NCBI GenBank assembly: GCA_945860955.1
Contig: CAMATH010000040.1
Location: forward strand, 1 to 60,749
Source of the DNA: Planctomicrobium piriforme
Lineage (GTDB): Bacteria > Planctomycetota > Planctomycetia > Planctomycetales > Planctomycetaceae
DNA: 60,749 nt
Reading direction: 5' to 3'
In this document: in pieces, positions 24,999 through 35,596 of the stretch
How the letters are laid out: every line of letters begins with the position of its first letter
Numbering within the stretch: position 1 is the first letter of the stretch
Notes under the pieces: model-generated
What the model was told of the DNA's origin: nothing
The model's database searches: none
The model's input: only the letters and a program-made list of their open reading frames with translations
Position numbers and translations under genes: made by a program

Positions 24999-25605
24999 AT
25001 GGTGGGCCAGACCGAGTTGGATTTGGCGCAGGGGCTGGCCGGCGGTGATCCTGTCGCCTGGCAGTCTCTGTACGACGAACACGCACCGGCGGTGTGGCGG
25101 TTCGTCGCGCGCCTGCTCGGCCCTCAGAGATCCGAGATCGCCGACGTGGTTCAAGAGACCTTTCTCGCCGCCGCCCGCGGGGCGAAGCAATTCGACCCGG
25201 CGCGTGGCAGTCTCTGGTTGTGGTTGTGTGGCATCGCCCGACGTCAGGTGGCGCTGTACTACCGCAAACAGGGACGCACCGACCGCTTGAAACAGGCCGC
25301 CGCCCGGTTGTTTGAACAGGACGGCGAATACTTTCGCCCCGGAGGGAGCGACACTGCCCCCCCCCGCCGACACGCTCGCCTCCCGCGAACTCGCCGAGCT
25401 GGTTCGCGAAACGCTCTCTGAACTTCCCGTTGAGCAGGGTTCGTTGCTGGCGGCACGTTATCTCGACGGAGAAGAAATCGAACAACTCGCCAGCCGGGCG
25501 GGATGTTCGAACCAGGCCTTGCGAGCGCGGCTGACCCGCGCCCGAGTCGCGTTCCGTGACGCGTTTGCCCGCTACCTCGACCTGCCGGCGGAGTCGCCCC
25601 GATGA
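24999..25605 (+). CDS. ECF-type RNA polymerase sigma factor, frameshifted at a run of nine C
   Basis: Region 2 is read in one frame from ATG 24999 (YDEHAPAVWRFVARLLG, DVVQETFLAAARG) and continues to a linker; region 4 (LSELPVEQGSLLAARYLDGE, CSNQALRARLTRARVAFRDA) is read in the next frame to the TGA at 25603-25605. The switch falls at a run of nine C at 25357-25365; with eight C the gene would be a single intact reading frame. As written, translation from ATG 24999 ends at 25421 and lacks the -35 recognition region. Either a sequencing error, a true mutation, or a phase-variable switch explains this. The last base pairs overlap the start of the giant VWA gene (ATGA), so the product normally couples the two. 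Confidence 0.85.
25357..25365 (+). repeat. C9 homopolymer inside the sigma-factor gene
   Basis: Nine consecutive C between the two sigma domains, exactly where the reading frame breaks. Removing one C joins both frames into a 201-codon sigma factor. Confidence 0.9.
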
Positions 25606-28600
25606 ATGGCCCGTTTCCCACACCCGATTCCGAACGCGACGAGCGCGATCTGGCGCCCGACCGCGCCGGCGACGCCGCTGCGCCCGCCCCGGAATCGGAG
25701 TCGGTGTCCGAAGCCTGGTTGTCGCGGGTGATCTCCACAGTCGATCGCGATCTCCCCGAACCGGATCCTGTCTTCCTCAGCCAGCTCCGCGACCGGTCGC
25801 TCGCCGCGTTTCTCGAGTCGCACCGAACGACCGCTCCCGCGGTCGCGGTCGTCGCGACTCAACCGACTGCCAGTGTTCCACCTGGAGCTGTCCCGCGGGG
25901 AACCGGCCGCCCCGCCGAGGGGGTTGTCCCCAACGCTTCCGTTCCGTCCTTTCCGTCATTCACTGGTCCAGTCGTCACCGCGACTCCCGGTTCCCATACA
26001 GTCCCTTCGCCCCCGCGAGGTTCCATGTTCAGTCTCCCTTTGAAAGCGCTGTCGGCGTGCGTCGCCGGCCTCGCGCTGACAATCGCAGCCTTCTTTGTCC
26101 CCGTCACACCACCGGCGGCCGAAGCGAGTTTTGGCACCATCCTCGACCAGTTCGCCCAAGCACCCGGGGTCGAAATTCGGGTCGAACGGAGTGGCACCGA
26201 CTCGCTCCTCTCGCTCGACCAGCGCGGCTGGGCCCGCATCGACTCACCCGATGGGAGCAGCCTGGTCTTTCGGGATGGATCGCTGTTCACACTCTCGACG
26301 GGTAATGAACTGGCGCAGGTGGAACGTTCGCCGATGCGCTCGATCCCCACAACCAGCGATCAGGCGCTGCTGGAACTTTTGGGAATCGACCTCGCTCGTC
26401 ACACCGACAGCATTCGCCAGCAGCAGCCGGCGGAAAAGTTCTCGCAGGATGGCAAGAGCTGGTACCGGTATCACTTCACTCTGGAGAATGACGGAGAGAC
26501 CCTGACGGTCGACGCGAAAGCCGATGCGTTCACGCACCGGCTCGCGTCACTCTCTGTGCAGTCGCAAACGGTCGCCACGCAGCGCGACAATGCGGAGGTC
26601 GACCGCCCCCTCGCACTTCTGCTGGGGCCGAATCAGCGGGTCATGTTGGAGGTCGCGGTGGGGAACGTCGTGGTCGATCCGAAGAAATTTGAAGTGAGCG
26701 AGAAACTCGCCGACGACGGTCGGCTGGGGCATATCGCCGACGTGCAGGGGCTGGTCAGCGTCAAGCCGGCCGGCCAGTCGCGCTGGACTCCGATCTTTGG
26801 CAAACTCGTGATCCGCCCCGGCGATCAGGTACGCAGCGTCTTGCGCGGCGCGAACGCCGCTCTGGTGAAATTGGAAACCGGTCCGGAAGTCACGGTCGGC
26901 CCCGGGGGATTGGTTGAGTTCACCAAGCCGGGTGAAATTCGGCTCTTTGCCGGCGAACTCGCCACCTCGGTCGCCAACGGACAATTCCTCTCACTGATCG
27001 GTCCCGACAACGCCACGCATTCCCTGGAAGGGAACAAATACTTCCGGGGTGAAGATCGCAAACTGACGTCGCTCCCCAAAGAGTCAAAATGGCTCGCGGG
27101 GTTCAAGGGGGCGGTGGTTCGGGAATCGATGGGAATGCTCGAAGCCAACATCGACTCCCGCAATGTTCCGTTGTCGGTCGGGTATCACCGGGTGCGGGTC
27201 GACATTCGCGATCAGATCGCCCGGACGGAAATCGAAGAATCGTTCGTCAATCACACCGACCAGAGGCTTGAAGGGGTGTTCACGTTTCCCCTGCCGGCTG
27301 ATGCGTCGATCTCGGGATTTGGGATGTGGATTGGCAACGAACTGGTTGAGGCGGACGTCGTCGAGAAAGAGCGGGCCCGCGAAATCTATGAGACGATTCT
27401 CGCCGAGAAGCGGGATCCGGGACTCCTGGAATGGACCGGCGGGAACCTGTTCAAGGCCCGCGTCTTTCCGATCGAAGCCCATTCCGAGAAGCGAATCAAA
27501 ATCAGCTACACGCAGGTGCTGCCCTGGCGGAACAACAGTTACCGCTACAGTTACGCTCTGCAAAGCGATCTGTTGAGGCAGCATCCGTTGCGGGATTTGT
27601 CGCTCGATCTGACCTTCGCGTCGTCACTCGCCATTCAGAAGGTGACTTCTCCCAGCCACGCCGTCCGGGTCGAGCAGACGCCGCACGCCGCCCATGTGGC
27701 GTTCGCTGCCAGCGAGTACGTCCCGACCCGCGATTTCGAAGTGGTCGTGGAGGCCGACAGCCGAAATTCGGAACTGGTGGTGATACCGCATCGGCGGGGA
27801 GAGGATGGCTACTTTCTGATGCAATTCACCCCGCCGGCGGCCGGCGCGTGGAAGCGGGAGGTTCTTCCCGACGGCAAGCCGCTCGATCTGTTGATTGTCG
27901 CCGACACGTCGGCTTCGATGGACCCGGGGCAACGTCGGCAACAGGCGGAGTTTGTCGAAGCGCTGTTGGGGACACTCACTCCCAACGACAAATTCAATCT
28001 CGCGGCGTGCGATGTTGACTGCGTCTGGACATTCCCGGCGAAGCAGGCCGCCACTCCGCAGGGAATCGCCGCTGCGCAGAAGTTGTTGGCCGACCGCCCC
28101 TCTCTCGGCTGGAGCGATCTGGCGAAAGCGTGTCAGTCGGCGTTCGCGCAATGCGGTCCTGAGACCCAGGTGATCTACCTGGGCGATGGCGTGGTGACCG
28201 CGGGGTCGACCGATCCGCAGGAATTCGCCCAACAGCTCGCCCGGCTGCATGACGGTGTGCCGGGAACCATGCACGCGGTCGCGTTTGGTTCGTCGTACGA
28301 ACGGCCGGTGTTGCAGGGGATGGCGGCGCTCGGTGGGGGGACGGTTCGGTACGTGTCGCAAGAGCGGCCCGGACGGGTGATCGCGGTGGAACTGTTGACC
28401 GACCTGGTTCGTCCGGGATTGCGAAACCTGGCGGTGGAGTTCCGCGGAATTCGGACCGCCGCCGTCTATCCGAACAAGCTCTCGAACCTGCCTGCGGGGT
28501 CGCAGCAAGTCATCCTGGGACGGTTCCTACCCAGCGCGGGAGAACAGCGGGGAGAGGTGGTCGTGACCGGGGAACTCGATGGGAAGCCGGTTCGATTCTC

Positions 28601-31600
28601 GGCACCGATCGTTCTGGCGCAGGAGGAGGAAGGGAATTCGTTCATCCCCCGGCTCTGGGCGCGATTGAGACTCGACGAATTGTTGGCGCAGGGTCAGACG
28701 CCGAGTGTGAAAGAGGACGTGATCACACTGTCGGAAGATTTTCAGATTATGACACCGTACACGTCGTTTCTGGTGTTGGAGACCGACGCCGACCGTGCGC
28801 GGTTCCAGGTCAAGCGACGGTTCCGCATTCGTGATGGCGAGCGGTTCTTTCAGGAAGGACGCGACGACGCCCGGTTTGAACTGGTTCAGCAGCAGATGCG
28901 GGGTGCGGGGAACTGGCGGCTCAATCTGCGGCAGCGGGTTTTGCAGCAGTTCGCGACATTGGGGCGAAACGCGGCAGGTCTGCGACCCGCTGGGGGACCG
29001 TATCGGAACTACTCACGGGAAGGAAGGGGCGGAGATGAACTTTTCCGTTCAAAACCGTTCGGGACATTCCGGGATTTCAGTGGCCCGATGGGTGGCGCAG
29101 AACGAGTGGATGCGTTGTTCCTGGGCGATTCCGATTTTTCACCGGATTTCGGACTTGAGTCGGAGAATTTCCTGGGGGCGAAACTCAGCAATCGTACGGT
29201 GCGGGTTTTCGACAGCAGTGAGAGGAGTCTGTTTGACGAAAGCCCGCCCGAGTCGGGTGCGGTATCCGTGGATGGCACCGAAGACTCCCTGCGCAAAATG
29301 TCCGTCTATACGCGGCAAGATGCCGACTTTGATGCGAAGACGGAGAACGTACGACAGTCGTTCGATGGCTACGACCGGATCGACGATGCTCGAGGCTCCC
29401 TGAGGTTAAAAAAGGCTATGCGGCAGGAGATCGGGCGGGGCGAGAACGACTTCGAAAGTCAGAGCAACTGGCTCAGTCCGCTCGACCTGTCGACCGCTGC
29501 CGGTGATTTCGACGATCTTGACTTCAAACGCAAGAAAAACTGGGATTCGAACGGCCGGGGGATGATGTTTCAACCCATGGGCGCGTTTGGCGGTGGCGGT
29601 GGATTCGGCGGTGGCGAATTCATGGGTCGGATGGCCTATTACCCCGATCCCTACCCCTGGCTGAGCCAGCTCATCCCAACCATTCCCAACTTTCCCGTTC
29701 CGCCGGCTCCTGGTTCCGACGATCGATCACCCAACTGGACCGAAGAAGCGGCCGCGGTGTCGAAGAGTCTGTTGCGACCCGATCGGCTGTTGAAACTGCC
29801 GGGCGGAATTGAAATTGTCCGGACGACCGAATCGTACGAGGCGGCCCGCAATCGGCTGCAATCCCGTACGAAACGCTGGGAACTGTATTCTCCCAAAACA
29901 TGGCTCACCCGGACTGAAAACGCTGGCAGTCAGACGTCGACTCACTGGTGTAACGAAAACGAACGGGGTGTTGTCGGCGCGGGATTCGAACTCGGCACGT
30001 CGCGCAATTCGATCGCAGGCGACCTGGTTCCCACGCAGGTTCTGGAACTGACGGACTACTCATTGCAAAGCGTCATGAGCGCTGATCCCGGCTATACCAC
30101 CACCGTCGAGCCGTCGGGGGATCAAAGGGTACGCCTCAAGGTCGTTCTTGACCCGGCGAACATCGCGGATGAGTTCCTGATCGATACCACGCGCAAGGTG
30201 GTGCTGAGTCACCGCTCGCTCCTGCAATCCCGCCGAATGCGGGTGGAGTTCAGCGACTTTGTCGAAACGAGCGCGGGATTCTTCCCGAAACGGATTGAGA
30301 CCTTCGACGGCGCAGATCGCCGGCAGTCGCTGGTGACTCAGGAAGTGACGGAACATGACGCCGCGACATTCGCCCGGCGGATGTCGGCGGAACTGGCGGT
30401 GCGCGACGGGTCGCAAATTCTGAATTTGCCCCTGCCTTCCGTCGCCGACGCGAAGCGAATGCAAGGCCAACTGGGAGATTTGCGATTCGAGGACGTGTTC
30501 ACTCTGGTGTTGTACTACTCCACCACGCAGCGCTGGGGTCGCGTGGATGGGGCGCTCGCAAAGTGCGAGAGACTGGCGAAGAACCCCCGGGCCGTGGCCT
30601 GGATACGTGAAGCGGTCTGGCAGACGAGTCGGCGGCATGAAGAGTGGCGGCTGGCGTTCCCGGAGATTCTCGCTCGCATCCAATCCCGGCCCGAGACCGA
30701 ACGGTTGTTCCTCGCTCAGTATCTGGTCGGCCACGCGGGGTCCATTCTTGAAGCGAATGAGAGTCTCGAACTGATCGCGAGTCTGCAGCCAATCTATGAT
30801 TCGGCCCCCGACTTTTCCGGTGCCAAAGTGATGCTCCGGCAACATCGGATCAATCTGTTCCAGCAGGTGGGCCGCCTGGACGAGGCAATTGCCCTGGCAT
30901 TCCAGACCGCACAGGAAAACCCTCGTGATTCCTACCAGCAGCGGCACTTCGCTCAAATGGTGTTCAACGCCGGAGATTACGAAATGGCGTTCACCTGGCT
31001 GGAGCGCCTTCTCACAGATCCAACGGGGGAATGGAACGCACAAGAACGGCAGTCTTTCCTCGAAGCGCAGTCCGACTTTCTGCATTCGCAAGGGCGATTC
31101 CCGGAACTGGTCGTGCAACTGAAACGGGTGACCGACTTGCAGCCACAATCGATGAATCCGTGGTTGCAATTCCTGGGTGCGCTGGTACAGACTGACCGCG
31201 AAGAAGAGGCCGATGCCCTGGTTCGACAGTGGCTCAAAGAGGCCTCCGCCGTCGCTCCCCTGGCGAACCCGGTACACTACTATCGAGGTCAGGCGGCGAT
31301 TTACTACTGCTTTGGACAACGACACTATCTCTCGAACAACCTTTGCGATGAACAGTGGCACGAGCCTCTCGCCGAGTTCGTGCTGGCGATCGCCTCGAAC
31401 AAAGGAAATCCGGACCTTGCCGACCAGGTTCTGGGGAACCATCTGTTCAATCAGACGCCCCAGTCGCAACGGGTGCGACTGCAACTCTTCGATACGCTGG
31501 CGACAAACGTCGCGACCCTGGAGATCGGTTGGGTCGGCAAATACCTGGAGTGGTCGCTCACCAACACCAGCAATCTCCCCAAGGAGCGGCTGCTGAAGAT

Positions 31601-34600
31601 TCGCGATGTGCTGCTGGCGCGATGGAAGGAGGAATGTGAGTCGGCGATTCGGGCGAACCGGAACGATTCGCAAAACCTCACCTGGGCCAACAGCGTCCTC
31701 CGCGTGTTGAATTACGCCGACACCGAGGGAGTTCTCCCGTTCCTGCGACGGCAACTCGCCGAGGGGCCTCCCCCGTTCCGTCAGAGCTTCGCTCAGTCGC
31801 TCTATGACCACCTCCTGTCGCTCGCCTGGACCCCCGAGACCGAGAACGAACTGTTCTCGCTGCTCGACCAGACCGTCGCCGCGTCACCTCCCGCCGAGCG
31901 ATTGCGACAACTGATTGAGCGGCTGCACAGTCTGACTGACGCAATGATCGCCCGTCGCGAGGCGATCGGGTTGGCGGCGATCGAGAATCTCGGGACACTC
32001 CCCCGGAAACAGCAGGCGGACGAACGCCAGCGGATTCGCAGGGAGGCACAAACCGGCTTCGCACACCGATTGCAGGTTGAATTGCCCAGGCGACCGGCCG
32101 ATTTGCAACTGTGGATCAACCTGGAGATTCTGCATCTCGATGTGCAGGTGGAAGCGGACCTCGCCAATTGTGGCGAGCGGGCTCTCGCGCTGCTCGACCA
32201 GTTGCCAATTGTGAAGCACGAACCGCAACCCGAACCGGACCCCGCCCGCCCCGCACCGACGGCCGCCGAGGAAGCCCGCGCTCAAGCCGACGCTCAAGAG
32301 GCCGCGCAGCGTCGACAGCTCACCCGCACCGCCCGGCTGCGAACCCTGCTGATTCTGTCGCACCTTGCCTGCCGACCGAAGGCCGATCCGAAGTGGGCCG
32401 ACGAGCTGCTGAAATTCATCGCGGCGGCACAAACCGCCGAGCCTGCCAATCCCCTGTGGAAGAACCTGCAGTACCAGGTGTTGGTTGGTCTCGACCGGCC
32501 GCTGGAATTGAAAACGCGGCTCGCGGGTTGGGTACTCGAAGAAGATGGCGAACGCTGGCGGCTCGCGCTGGGATATCTGCTCGCGGAACTGGGTGACGTA
32601 CCGGCGGCGATCGGTCTCTTCGAAGCGACCGAAACCGCCGACGAACTCACACCGCCGGCGTACCGGGCACTCTCGGGCTGGTACCAGGCGGCGGGACGTC
32701 GGGCCGAATACGATCATGCCCGCATCCAGATCTTCAAGACCGCAGAAGAATGGCAGATGGGGCAAATGTTGGGCCAGCGGCTTCAGCCCTGGCAGGCGAC
32801 CACGGGAGCATTGCCCAGCAAGCTGAATGATGACGTGTTGCTGCTGTTCCGCGCTTTGTTCGAGAAGTCGGGATCCCCAGGCAGCTACCTGGGGTATCTG
32901 CAGCAGTTCTACGCCGCCACGCACGACTTCCGGTTGCTGTCGGTCTTGGCAGACAGTGTGATCGGTCACTCGGCGGGGAAGGTGTATCCGTTCGTGCAGG
33001 CAATGCAGCCGACTCTGGACGAGATTCGCGACGAAGCGACGGCCGACGAACTGCGGGATCAGATCATCGCCGTCCGCAAACGGGCGAAAACGCGGGTCGA
33101 TCAGCGGGCGCTCGACCTGCTGGAATTGCAAGTGGAACGCCGGGCGGCCGAAGTGCGGAACCAGCCGGGACCACATATCGACCGGGCGGTCGCCGCTCTC
33201 AAACGGGCGCTCGCGAAGACGGGCTGGGTCGTGCAAGAAGGAACGGAATCGGTGATCAACCTCGACCCCAATCAGCAACCGAAGATTCGGGATGGCTGGT
33301 CGCCGGGTGAACCGCGATTGATGGCCGACTTTCTGGCATCGCTCGGGAAGATCACCCCGCAGCGGTTGGCCGATGTACAGATTCAGGCGTTGACTGAATT
33401 GCACGGTGCCCAGCGTGTCGGGTCGTACGATCGCCTGCATATCGCCGAGCAATACGCGAGGGTGTTGTGGTCCCAAGCAGCGGAACCATGGCAGGACAAA
33501 GCGATCGAGTTACTCAGTGCGGGACTCCGCGAATTCGAACAGGCACAGGGAGGCTTTCTCCCGTACAGCGCGAGAAATGCCATCTCAACCTACTCGTCGT
33601 ATCTGCGTGACCGAAGGCGCTTCATTGAGGCCGAACGGTTCTTCGATGCGCAGTTGAAACACCCGGTTCACGGCCAGCAGGAGATCTTCTTCACCGATCG
33701 ACTGTATGAAGTGTGGCTGGGGGCGTTGACTACGGAGAGTCCGGTGTCACTTGGCAAGGGGCAGGAACTCTATCAGGCGATGCGAAGCCGGCTGATCACG
33801 CGACTTGAGACGACCGGCGATCAGAGCCAGCGGTACAACGTCAATTCGACGTTGTGTTCCCTGTATCGTGTCGCGGCGGACCGCAAATACGCGACGGTCC
33901 AGGCCGACCTGCGGGGTTATGCCACCAAGATCGTCCCGGAACTTCTCAAAACGCAGACGAGCAACTACACCAGCATTGTTGTGCAGGTCGCGTCGACGCT
34001 GCACGCGGTGAATGGTCCCCGGGAGGCGCTGGCGTTCCTGATGGACCGAACGGAACAGTCGCCGCGTTGGTTCCGGTTCACCTACAACAGCGACATTTGG
34101 TCGAATTACGGATCGTATCTGGCGGAATGGAGGCGAGAGCTGGGAGACGTGGGAGATCTTTCGCCCCGTCTGGAGGCGCTGTTTGTCGCCGAGCTTCGCA
34201 AAGATCTGACGACACTGCGCGGGAACTACCGGATCGGCTACGCACGAGACGCTGACTCCGGACGATTCTGGAAGGAAAAAACGGAGGTGTTCGCGAAGGT
34301 GGCCGACGAGGTCTACGCGAAACGAGGAGCGCAGACGGAAGTGGTCGAACATATCGCTCGCTACCTGTGGAGTGGCCTGGGACTCGAAGACCGGGCAATC
34401 GCAATGCTGTTCGACGCGCACGGAAAGAAGGTGCTAGGAGAGAACGGTCGATCGCTGCTGGTGCAATTCCTGCAAGGGAAACAGCGGTTCGGCGAATCGG
34501 TCGCGCTGCTGGAGCAGTTGATCGAGCAGAATCCCGACCATGTGGAGTATGTTGTCATGCTGGCGTACGCTTACTTCCAGACACAACGTCCCAACGACGT

Positions 34601-35579
34601 GGCGCGAGTTCAGTCGGCCGCTGAGGCACGTTTCCGCAGTCGCAAGACCTGGGGAGAAGGATCCGCAGCTCGTCTGGGGCAGAGCGCGTTGCAAACGACG
34701 CGCTACGCCGACGCGGTTCGGCTGCTGACGGAGGCGATTGCACTGCGAGAGGAATCGCGGATCGACCGGGGTGCCCAGGATGGCAGCTTGGGCACCTACT
34801 ACACCGATCGTGCCTTGGCGTATGCCGGTTTGGGTGAGACCGCCAAAGCTGTCGACGACGCCACGAGCGGCCTGGTAGCCTGGGGACCTGACGCGCGACA
34901 GCACGGAACCGCATTGAGTGTCCTGAAACAAGTACTGAACTCGTCTCCCGATCTGGTGAAGTACGCCGCCGACCTCAATCGCGAGACAGCCGAGTCGAAG
35001 ACCGACCGACCCGCAGTGCGCAAGGCGCTGGGTGAAGTGCTGCTCGACAAGAACCAGCCAGCGGCAGCGAAGGAACAACTGCTGATCGCCTGGGAGTTGC
35101 GTCCCTATGATGCCGAGGTGCAGCGATTGCTGGTCACGTGTCTGGATCGGCTGGAGGATCCCCTGGGTGCGATTGACCGCCTGTTGCAGTCGGCTCAGTC
35201 ATCGCGTCGCAACTACGGAGTGTATGCCGACCTGGGATCGCGGTACGACCGGTTGGGCGACGCGGCGGCCGCCGAGCGGGCCCGCACCAGTGTTTTGGAC
35301 CTGTTACCCAACGACGCCGAGGGACACCAGAACCTGGCGCAGATCCGCGAGGGGCAGAACCGCTTTCAGGACGCCCTGACGGAGTGGCGGGAGGTTCTGC
35401 GACTCCGCCCGATGGATCCCAACGGACTGTTTGGCGTGATTCGCAACCAGATCTCGGCGAAGGATCGGGAGGGAGCGAAGGAGTCGCTTCAGGTTTTGAA
35501 GAAGACCAACTGGCCACCGCGGTATCGTGAGCCGGTTCAGCAGCAGGTGCGGGAACTGGAGGAACGGATTTCGCAGTAA
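25602..35579 (+). CDS. Giant (3325 aa) anti-sigma-like / FecR-like / VIT-VWA / TPR fusion protein
   Basis: One uninterrupted frame starts at ATG 25602, 4 nt inside the sigma-factor stop. Segments: an Asp/Pro/Ala-rich cytoplasmic part (1-140) with WLSRVISTVDRDLPEPDP; one membrane helix (about 143-167); a LolA/DUF2092-like part (about 170-330); a FecR-like strand domain (about 378-460, VQGLVSVKPAG); a VIT domain (about 515-650); a VWA domain with the MIDAS start DTSAS at 768-772; a low-complexity linker with a Gly-rich run near 1330; a second LolA-like part (about 1405-1600); and TPR-like helices from about 1630 to the end. The topology suggests a cytoplasmic sigma-binding end and a large extracytoplasmic array. 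Sigma/VWA pairs of this kind are a planctomycete trait; the function is unknown. Confidence 0.85.
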   Translation: MNGPFPTPDSERDERDLAPDRAGDAAAPAPESESVSEAWLSRVISTVDRDLPEPDPVFLSQLRDRSLAAFLESHRTTAPAVAVVATQPTASVPPGAVPRGTGRPAEGVVPNASVPSFPSFTGPVVTATPGSHTVPSPPRGSMFSLPLKALSACVAGLALTIAAFFVPVTPPAAEASFGTILDQFAQAPGVEIRVERSGTDSLLSLDQRGWARIDSPDGSSLVFRDGSLFTLSTGNELAQVERSPMRSIPTTSDQALLELLGIDLARHTDSIRQQQPAEKFSQDGKSWYRYHFTLENDGETLTVDAKADAFTHRLASLSVQSQTVATQRDNAEVDRPLALLLGPNQRVMLEVAVGNVVVDPKKFEVSEKLADDGRLGHIADVQGLVSVKPAGQSRWTPIFGKLVIRPGDQVRSVLRGANAALVKLETGPEVTVGPGGLVEFTKPGEIRLFAGELATSVANGQFLSLIGPDNATHSLEGNKYFRGEDRKLTSLPKESKWLAGFKGAVVRESMGMLEANIDSRNVPLSVGYHRVRVDIRDQIARTEIEESFVNHTDQRLEGVFTFPLPADASISGFGMWIGNELVEADVVEKERAREIYETILAEKRDPGLLEWTGGNLFKARVFPIEAHSEKRIKISYTQVLPWRNNSYRYSYALQSDLLRQHPLRDLSLDLTFASSLAIQKVTSPSHAVRVEQTPHAAHVAFAASEYVPTRDFEVVVEADSRNSELVVIPHRRGEDGYFLMQFTPPAAGAWKREVLPDGKPLDLLIVADTSASMDPGQRRQQAEFVEALLGTLTPNDKFNLAACDVDCVWTFPAKQAATPQGIAAAQKLLADRPSLGWSDLAKACQSAFAQCGPETQVIYLGDGVVTAGSTDPQEFAQQLARLHDGVPGTMHAVAFGSSYERPVLQGMAALGGGTVRYVSQERPGRVIAVELLTDLVRPGLRNLAVEFRGIRTAAVYPNKLSNLPAGSQQVILGRFLPSAGEQRGEVVVTGELDGKPVRFSAPIVLAQEEEGNSFIPRLWARLRLDELLAQGQTPSVKEDVITLSEDFQIMTPYTSFLVLETDADRARFQVKRRFRIRDGERFFQEGRDDARFELVQQQMRGAGNWRLNLRQRVLQQFATLGRNAAGLRPAGGPYRNYSREGRGGDELFRSKPFGTFRDFSGPMGGAERVDALFLGDSDFSPDFGLESENFLGAKLSNRTVRVFDSSERSLFDESPPESGAVSVDGTEDSLRKMSVYTRQDADFDAKTENVRQSFDGYDRIDDARGSLRLKKAMRQEIGRGENDFESQSNWLSPLDLSTAAGDFDDLDFKRKKNWDSNGRGMMFQPMGAFGGGGGFGGGEFMGRMAYYPDPYPWLSQLIPTIPNFPVPPAPGSDDRSPNWTEEAAAVSKSLLRPDRLLKLPGGIEIVRTTESYEAARNRLQSRTKRWELYSPKTWLTRTENAGSQTSTHWCNENERGVVGAGFELGTSRNSIAGDLVPTQVLELTDYSLQSVMSADPGYTTTVEPSGDQRVRLKVVLDPANIADEFLIDTTRKVVLSHRSLLQSRRMRVEFSDFVETSAGFFPKRIETFDGADRRQSLVTQEVTEHDAATFARRMSAELAVRDGSQILNLPLPSVADAKRMQGQLGDLRFEDVFTLVLYYSTTQRWGRVDGALAKCERLAKNPRAVAWIREAVWQTSRRHEEWRLAFPEILARIQSRPETERLFLAQYLVGHAGSILEANESLELIASLQPIYDSAPDFSGAKVMLRQHRINLFQQVGRLDEAIALAFQTAQENPRDSYQQRHFAQMVFNAGDYEMAFTWLERLLTDPTGEWNAQERQSFLEAQSDFLHSQGRFPELVVQLKRVTDLQPQSMNPWLQFLGALVQTDREEEADALVRQWLKEASAVAPLANPVHYYRGQAAIYYCFGQRHYLSNNLCDEQWHEPLAEFVLAIASNKGNPDLADQVLGNHLFNQTPQSQRVRLQLFDTLATNVATLEIGWVGKYLEWSLTNTSNLPKERLLKIRDVLLARWKEECESAIRANRNDSQNLTWANSVLRVLNYADTEGVLPFLRRQLAEGPPPFRQSFAQSLYDHLLSLAWTPETENELFSLLDQTVAASPPAERLRQLIERLHSLTDAMIARREAIGLAAIENLGTLPRKQQADERQRIRREAQTGFAHRLQVELPRRPADLQLWINLEILHLDVQVEADLANCGERALALLDQLPIVKHEPQPEPDPARPAPTAAEEARAQADAQEAAQRRQLTRTARLRTLLILSHLACRPKADPKWADELLKFIAAAQTAEPANPLWKNLQYQVLVGLDRPLELKTRLAGWVLEEDGERWRLALGYLLAELGDVPAAIGLFEATETADELTPPAYRALSGWYQAAGRRAEYDHARIQIFKTAEEWQMGQMLGQRLQPWQATTGALPSKLNDDVLLLFRALFEKSGSPGSYLGYLQQFYAATHDFRLLSVLADSVIGHSAGKVYPFVQAMQPTLDEIRDEATADELRDQIIAVRKRAKTRVDQRALDLLELQVERRAAEVRNQPGPHIDRAVAALKRALAKTGWVVQEGTESVINLDPNQQPKIRDGWSPGEPRLMADFLASLGKITPQRLADVQIQALTELHGAQRVGSYDRLHIAEQYARVLWSQAAEPWQDKAIELLSAGLREFEQAQGGFLPYSARNAISTYSSYLRDRRRFIEAERFFDAQLKHPVHGQQEIFFTDRLYEVWLGALTTESPVSLGKGQELYQAMRSRLITRLETTGDQSQRYNVNSTLCSLYRVAADRKYATVQADLRGYATKIVPELLKTQTSNYTSIVVQVASTLHAVNGPREALAFLMDRTEQSPRWFRFTYNSDIWSNYGSYLAEWRRELGDVGDLSPRLEALFVAELRKDLTTLRGNYRIGYARDADSGRFWKEKTEVFAKVADEVYAKRGAQTEVVEHIARYLWSGLGLEDRAIAMLFDAHGKKVLGENGRSLLVQFLQGKQRFGESVALLEQLIEQNPDHVEYVVMLAYAYFQTQRPNDVARVQSAAEARFRSRKTWGEGSAARLGQSALQTTRYADAVRLLTEAIALREESRIDRGAQDGSLGTYYTDRALAYAGLGETAKAVDDATSGLVAWGPDARQHGTALSVLKQVLNSSPDLVKYAADLNRETAESKTDRPAVRKALGEVLLDKNQPAAAKEQLLIAWELRPYDAEVQRLLVTCLDRLEDPLGAIDRLLQSAQSSRRNYGVYADLGSRYDRLGDAAAAERARTSVLDLLPNDAEGHQNLAQIREGQNRFQDALTEWREVLRLRPMDPNGLFGVIRNQISAKDREGAKESLQVLKKTNWPPRYREPVQQQVRELEERISQ

Positions 35580-35596
35580 GATCCTTCGCGAAAACC

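Noticed and set aside
30060-33476. Two long minus-strand frames (583 and 530 codons)
   Set aside because: Both are mirror frames of the giant gene, which is open over nearly 10 kb and has family-typical domains.
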